Shown here: piece after piece, positions 38,957-44,192 of the stretch
Numbering within the stretch: the stretch's first letter is position 1
Layout: each line of letters starts with the position of its first letter
Assembly (NCBI GenBank): GCA_003667245.1
Contig: RCNN01000218.1
Span: 1 to 44,192 of the forward strand
DNA length: 44,192 nucleotides
Source of the DNA: Heterostelium multicystogenum
Taxonomy: Eukaryota; Evosea; Eumycetozoa; Acytosteliales; Acytosteliaceae
Reading direction: 5' to 3'
Made by a program: the position numbers and the translations under genes
The notes under the pieces: model-generated
Database searches by the model: none
Told to the model about the DNA's origin: nothing
The model's input: the letters and a program-made list of their open reading frames with translations, nothing else

Positions 38957-41349
38957 TTAGTTGATTGATTTCATCGTCCAATAATTGAAATCTTCAAATG
39001 TAACTCGATCCAATTCATCTATATCATAATCATTGGTTTTCAACATATTGACAACAACTTCTGAATCTTTCTCCGCCAAAATCTTTTTTCTTATTAATCT
39101 AATAATTAAAATGTCAGTTATATTGATGATGATGATGATGATGGTTACAGTACACATTTAGTTACTTATTATTTACCTTTAGAATTGCTAAACCAGTTTG
39201 GAATAGTACGGTTGTACCTTCGAGGAGGAAGCAATCAACTACTCTTGTTGCTACAGGAAATGGAATGTATGATACAAATAGGCACATGAACCACGGCAGT
39301 GAGACAATATTGATAGGCAATCCAATCTTTTCTAAATGAGCATTAACATCGGGTAGATTGCAATTTCAGGAGATGTGCAAAAATCTTTTGATCAATGATC
39401 GATCCAATCATAGCGGTGACATAATAATCTTTGAGGAACACTTCACAACACGACACAAAACCCAGAATGCAGCTTCTTCTTGCATGTACATCAGCATAAT
39501 ACCAGCGACCACATTCATACTTTGACAATATCCAATGGTTGGGTTACGCCAGCTGTAAGCTGTGAGAACTCTCCTCAAAGAGTTTATACCATCTTCCGAC
39601 TTAAAATATGGGTGATATGAAAATGTTCTTCTAATGTCTTTCTCTATCTCCTCTGTTGCTGTTGCTTGTGCTATCTTTGTTCTCATGGAGAATCTGATCG
39701 TAATAACCTCTTTCCTTCTCCCACATGAAGCAAGCACCGCTGCAAAATGCCCAGATATGTCCACGGTAAGGATCGGGTATTCCACGACGAATCAACTTAG
39801 TCAAACGATTGGTCACTGACATGGTTGTGTCGGAAGCCATGTTTGGTGAAATACTTTTCCCATGCATAGAGCTTATCTTTTAGTGTCTCGGGGTCCTCTT
39901 GTTTGAGGCCAGGTTCCTGAGCGAACCAACCGACTCCAATTGACTCAATTTGTAATGCCTGTCGCTGGTGTGAAGGACTGCTGACGATGTTATTGTGCTG
40001 AGATTGTTCAGAGTGCGAATATTTCAACATGGTCTGCATTGCTTCATCGCAATGGAAACAAACGAACGCTTAGCACTCTGCCAGAGACGGTCGTAATCTC
40101 CAATGTATCAGAAATGAATGAAAATCCCAAGAAGGGTTTTGTCTTTTGAATTGAAGCCACTTTGGCAATTGGCAAAACAGTTGTATATTTCTTTGAGGAG
40201 AATGATTCCTTATACTTAAGACAAAAGAAATTGGCACTTAAATATAGATCTCCAAGCAATGCATTCTTTTTCCTAACGATCCAACATGAATGGACTTGCA
40301 ATAAATCCTCGTTTTCGGGTAGTTTAAAGAATTTCTGGAAATTCTTATTGCTCTTCTCAATATCTAATCTCTGTTTAGTTGCTCTTAATGTTGGACTTGA
40401 TTGATCGTCTAATGATGTCTGACTTTGAGGACTGTCATTACTATTACTATTTTCCAACATATCTTGTTGTTTCTGATATAGCTCATCAATACATAATCTC
40501 CAAAGCTGTTCCATTATGTCATATGCATGATCTCTTAATACAATATAAAATAAAAACTAAACAACATAAACACTTGAGGTAAGTAACTGTAGCATTGATA
40601 TCACATGTGTTTCTCATTTTACCTTCTTCTCTGTCTTTTCGTCAGGGCCAATACATGCTTTGATTCTAATGGTATTCGGTAGGAATCCAAGTGCAGATTC
40701 TTTAGTGATAGCAGTAATCTTATTGAATGGTAGAATGATATGTTGCACTGGATTGCTAGTGTAATAGCAGACAGATTGCGGTGTGATGAATATTTTACCA
40801 TAGGTCAGTCCTTCCCAGTAGAGTGAACAATTGAAATCTGTTAAAGCAATGGTGTTAACATTCGATCCTATCTAACAGCTGTTCAACCAGTTGGTGAGAG
40901 TATCTTACATGTTAATAGTCTTTCTTCGAGATGCATGAATTGCTGCTTGAATTCAATTAGTGATTTCTCGTCGTTTTGATCAGCTTTCATGCTCATCTGT
41001 AGTCTGTGCCATTCCAATGATTTTAGAGATGACAAATTGATCTCGTACATCCCATTCGTGCTCGCCCAACGTGGTACAATGTCGCGCTCCAGCAGCGTCC
41101 AATGCTCTTTAATCAAGTCGAGAGATTCACTCACAGCAATGACTTGTGGCGACTTGTGAGATATACAATTCGATAGGCCAGTGGATTAGAATCGCTTGCC
41201 TGCACCGCCAAGCCAGCCAGACGACCAAGCAAACTGCTGCCCGACTTTGATTTCAATATTGCAAAGTAATGGTTCTCCAGCAGCACCGACCAAAGCGGTG
41301 AGATAGCATATTGGGGTCGTGGATGTATCCACATATTGTTAATTAACAA
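38957..41349 (-). CDS. GRAM and TBC domain Rab GTPase-activating protein (TBC1D8/9-like)
   Basis: TBC proteins stimulate GTP hydrolysis by Rab GTPases on membranes. The N-terminus (MWIHPRPQYAISPLW) and the following GRAM-like repeats resemble TBC1D8/TBC1D9. One repeat is near 40620-40830 and the second (FFKLPENEDLLQVHSCWI...) near 40130-40400; GRAM repeats bind lipid. The TBC domain shows IRRGIPDPYRGHIW, an arginine finger in DIRRTFSYHPYF (near 39616-39645) and a glutamine finger in IGYCQSMN (near 39521-39540). It ends after PWFMCLFVSYIPFPVATRVVD ... FQTGLAILK, plus about 50 residues. The human proteins continue with an EF-hand region not seen here. Several introns and one-base slips are present (for example near 39658 and 39830). 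The start at 41349 or at the Met 15 bases further in are both possible. Confidence 0.88.
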
Positions 41350-41853
41350 CGTGCAAACTACAAACTATAGAACAACAACAACAACAACAAACAAGCAAAA
41401 AGAAAGCAAGCAAGCAAGGTACTAACACCTAACTAACCAAGCAAATATAATATATACTAGGTAGAGGTATGTTTGAATGTATGATGATTAAAGTACAACA
41501 ACACCAAACAACCAATCTTTAACTTTTATTTAAATTAAATTTCAATTTTTATTGTAAATAACCCCACCCCTCCAAAGCATCATGCGACTCAACAAAATTA
41601 ATCTCCAAATGTTTTCTCAAGTGGTGAGAACTGCTACTACTACTATTGAGTTTTAATAAAAGTTTCAGAAACACACCAAGACAACAACATTTTAAATCTA
41701 AGGAAGCAAGCTTAGCAAAGCATAAGAGAGAATCTACTGCTACTATTACTACTACTATTATTACTATTATTGTTATTGTTACTGCTATTGTTAAGACTAA
41801 TACTTGACACCCGACTTCAGTCAGCCTAGAGGACGACTACTTTTATTATAAAG
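41350..41853. promoter_or_regulatory. divergent promoter region with ATT/ACT microsatellites
   Basis: This 504-bp region separates the divergent TBC gene and the coiled-coil gene. It contains ACAACA and AAGC repeats (41369-41418) and a run of TACTAT/TATTGT triplets (about 41738-41792) shortly before the coiled-coil start. It must hold both promoters; no specific site is assigned. Confidence 0.4.
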
Positions 41854-43335
41854 ATGGATTACGACGATGACCCTGTTAGTCCGAATTTCAGAGAGAAATA
41901 CTTGAAGCCTAAGGTGCTAAGTAAAGCTGATAAGTCGGCTTTGTCTATTGTTCCTTTGCTGCAGCCTTTTGAACTATCGTATGAGTTGGACCTGGATCAG
42001 TTTATGGATACTTCGAGCTACACTGATATTCAGAAGTGCGTGGATAGTATTTTGGCATTCACTGAAAGTCGTTGGCAATGGGTGCAGATTCGATTCTTGG
42101 ATTTGCTACCGAGAGGCTGCCAACTAAGAACCAGTTTCGTTTGGATCTCTTGGCATTGACGATTTCTAATCTCACCGAGTTGAGTCAACTCAGACACCAG
42201 AACCAGAAGGATCCCCTCGCTTTGCATGACAAAAATGATCAAGAAGCAACACAAATTCCAACTCGAAGACGAGCTCGAGACTATTAATGAACAGGTAGAA
42301 CAAGTAAACAGGAGCGAAAAAATACCCATATCAGCTGCCAATAGGGTGCAACAAATTGCAAAAGCAAGAGAACCCAATACTCAATATGACGATACAGGAG
42401 TTGAAGAATACCCATTTTGACAATCGCGAAGCTGTAAAAGAGAAATTGAGAGATCTACGTGCAAATAGATTGTCAAGACTAATAAGTGAGGGTGCCAGTG
42501 ACGAGGAAATCATGGAATTCGAATACGCATACAAAAATAGATGGCAGTCTATATTCAATGAGCTTAGTATTACGCAAAACCGAGAGATGAATAGCCTGGT
42601 GCAATTTACTAAGAGTAACCAATTTGAGAAAGCTCTCAATGCAGCGAATGCAGCTGCTGCAGCTGCATACGACAGGCTTAACAAATTGAAAATGGAAACA
42701 ATTGCAAATTCCAAGGAAGAGCTTAAAAAACCTATTGGAAAGAGTGTCTCAACTCTATCAATCGAAGCCAACTACAAGAGAACAAGGTACACACAACAGT
42801 TGCTCCAACTCCACCTCCTGTAACTTCTGCTCCCTCTGCAACGGCAACTGTTACAGCAAAGCCAAAAAAACACAGCCTCAAAGAAGCCAGAGACCCAAGA
42901 AAGCGCATATGACAACAAGCAAATGTTGTGGTGATGGGCTCAGGTTCATAGTGGAAAGTATAAAAATACCGGAAAAAGATGGAAGAAATGAAAAAACTGT
43001 TCAAGGGAGTCAAAATAAGTGATCAAGAGATTAACGATCCACTTGTCGAGCAAAGAAAGAGGATTGCGGATCTAACAAAGAAGTTGGATAATATCAACAC
43101 TGCAATCAAGGATCTGAATAATGGCAACTACATTCCAACCGTTCACCAACTGAAAAATGTCCAAGAGCGTAACAAAGTCGATGTTACCGAGCAGATGAAA
43201 ATGGCCAAGCTGTCTATCAAACTTCACAAGAAAAAAGAAAGGAACTGAAAAGAAGTTGGCAAAGGCAACTGAGAAAGAACAATTATTGGCATTCTTGGTT
43301 GAGAGATCAAAGACTCCCTTTGGTGAATCCTTCTG
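41854..43335 (+). CDS. coiled-coil protein, possibly N-terminal half of the nucleotidyltransferase
   Basis: The reading starts MDYDDDPVSPNFREKYLKPK. It moves through several frames but keeps a consistent character: an acidic N-terminus, then long Lys/Glu/Gln-rich heptad sequence (QFRLDLLALTISNLTELSQL; MTIQELKNTHFDNREAVKEK; ALNAANAAAAAAYDRLNKLK). A Pro/Ala/Thr linker (TPPPVTSAPSATATVTAKPK, about 42806-42865) and more coiled coil (VEQRKRIADLTKKLDNINTA) follow. Slips lie near 42085, 42290, 42400, 42790 and 43245. I recognise no family. No stop that survives correction clearly separates it from the Cid1-like domain downstream, so the two may form one protein. Otherwise it is an independent coiled-coil protein. 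Confidence 0.5.
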
Positions 43336-44192
43336 CTGATAAAATGGCTTTACTCTCAAAACGATTCATTTGAACTCTGTGAATCACTCAGATGCAAAGA
43401 TACAAAGCGAGGGGCACACATACTATCACACGTAGGAGACCTGCTCGCCAAGTTCATTCAAAAGGATTCCAACCAGAATTGTATTTATTTGGATCGTCAT
43501 CCAATGGTTTGGCTTTCCATAACACAGTGATTTGGACGTCTCATTGTTAACATCAAAGCCACTTGACCAAACCAAAGCAACATTTAGAATTGCAGATATT
43601 CTTAAAAGGAGTAAGATACAATCAATTGAAACTATTCATGAATTGCTATATTTATAAAATCCCCTCTAGATTAATTATACTCAAGTTCAAGCAATTACAA
43701 GAACAAGAGTACCAATCGTTAAATTTAAAAGATGAGCGTAGTCAGCTTTCTTGTGACTTGTCTATTAATAATCCACTTGCCATCTACAACTCCAAGATGA
43801 TATTTGACTATTGTTCAATTGACAAACGTATCAGGCCAATGGCATTGGTAATTAAGAAATGGGTAAGACCTTAACTGCAGGTAGCAAAATATCTTAGCTA
43901 ATTGCCAACTTTCAAAATAGTCTAAGAACAGAGGAATCAATGATGCTTCACAAAATTCGCTACCACTCCTACAGCTATGCCAATATGATTATTCACTTCC
44001 TGCAAAGAGAGAACATCCTACTCCTACCATCACTTTCAGCTACTGGCAAAATGGAATACCTCACTTTGTCAAAGGCAAATGCTTCAGTGGCAAGCTAATG
44101 CCAGACGTCATAGTCGATGGAAAGAATGTCAAGTACTTCAATAAGAAACAATTGATCAACTTCAGGGCTTCTCAGCACACAACACAATGAGT
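43336..44192 (+). CDS. Cid1-like terminal nucleotidyltransferase (TUTase or non-canonical poly(A) polymerase), partial
   Basis: Proteins of this family add uridines or adenosines to RNA 3' ends. The nucleotide-binding motif reads ELYLFGSSSNGLAFHN, followed in another frame by SDLDVSLLTSKPLD. The metal-binding Asp codons are at 43529-43531 and 43535-43537. The third catalytic Asp lies in SCDLSINNPLAIYNSKM (Asp codon 43755-43757), and RIRPMALVIKKWV and SYSYANMIIHFLQ are typical of the central domain. At least five one-base slips occur in 600 bp. The C-terminal PAP-associated domain would lie beyond the window edge or in the poorly readable last 200 bases. Upstream sequence (ELCESLRCKDTKRGAHILS) may connect it to the coiled-coil region. 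Whether it adds U or A cannot be told. Confidence 0.72.

Overview
The window is nuclear DNA of a social amoeba (dictyostelid), probably a species outside the Dictyostelium discoideum group. The reasons are eukaryotic gene structure with short AT-rich introns (GTATGT or GTAAGT to TAG), AT-rich spacers, Ser/Asn/Pro-rich predicted proteins, single dispersed tRNA genes with LTR retrotransposons beside them, and conserved genes whose sequences resemble dictyostelid homologues. Coding GC is moderate and poly-Asn tracts are scarce compared with D. discoideum. The species cannot be named from the sequence alone.

Layout. 1-708: 3' part of a broken mRNA cap guanine-N7 methyltransferase gene. 1018-4926 (minus): strumpellin (WASH complex). 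5360-5429: tRNA-Pro(UGG), followed 58 bp downstream by a chromodomain-bearing, Skipper-like LTR retrotransposon (5488-11261). A tRNA-derived, poly(A)-tailed SINE-like element (11262-11679) abuts it, and a block of direct repeats follows. 12435-16202 (minus): CCA-adding enzyme and a LYC1-like acetyltransferase. 16937-17008 (minus): tRNA-Lys(CUU), with a second LTR retrotransposon (17022-21985) inserted 13 bp from its 5' end and flanked by a 4-bp TTTG duplication. 22500-23926: E1-beta of the branched-chain 2-oxoacid dehydrogenase. 24074-27653: poorly characterised hypothetical genes. 28915-30243: Myb/SANT-like protein. 30501-32358 (minus): secreted type-B carboxylesterase, divergent from sphingosine-1-phosphate lyase (32930-34663). 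35292-36083: small hypothetical gene. 36750-36820 (minus): tRNA-Ala(UGC). 37421-38766: FAD monooxygenase. 38957-41349 (minus): GRAM/TBC Rab-GAP, divergent from a coiled-coil plus Cid1-like nucleotidyltransferase locus that runs off the right end.

The host genes are unrelated housekeeping genes: endosomal actin and Rab control (strumpellin, TBC), lipid and amino-acid catabolism, and tRNA and mRNA end processing. There is no sign of an operon or pathway cluster. The clearest shared theme is tRNA-gene neighbourhoods. All three tRNA genes carry a related motif (AATGCGCGCA or AATGCGGGTA) 26-28 bp past their 3' ends. Two of them host LTR elements, one on the 5' side and one on the 3' side. A tRNA-derived SINE-like unit lies beside one of those elements.

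Data quality matters here. Nearly every conserved gene is broken by one-base insertions or deletions, often in homopolymers, while the protein sequence on both sides stays well conserved. I read most of these as sequencing or assembly errors and annotate such loci as single genes.
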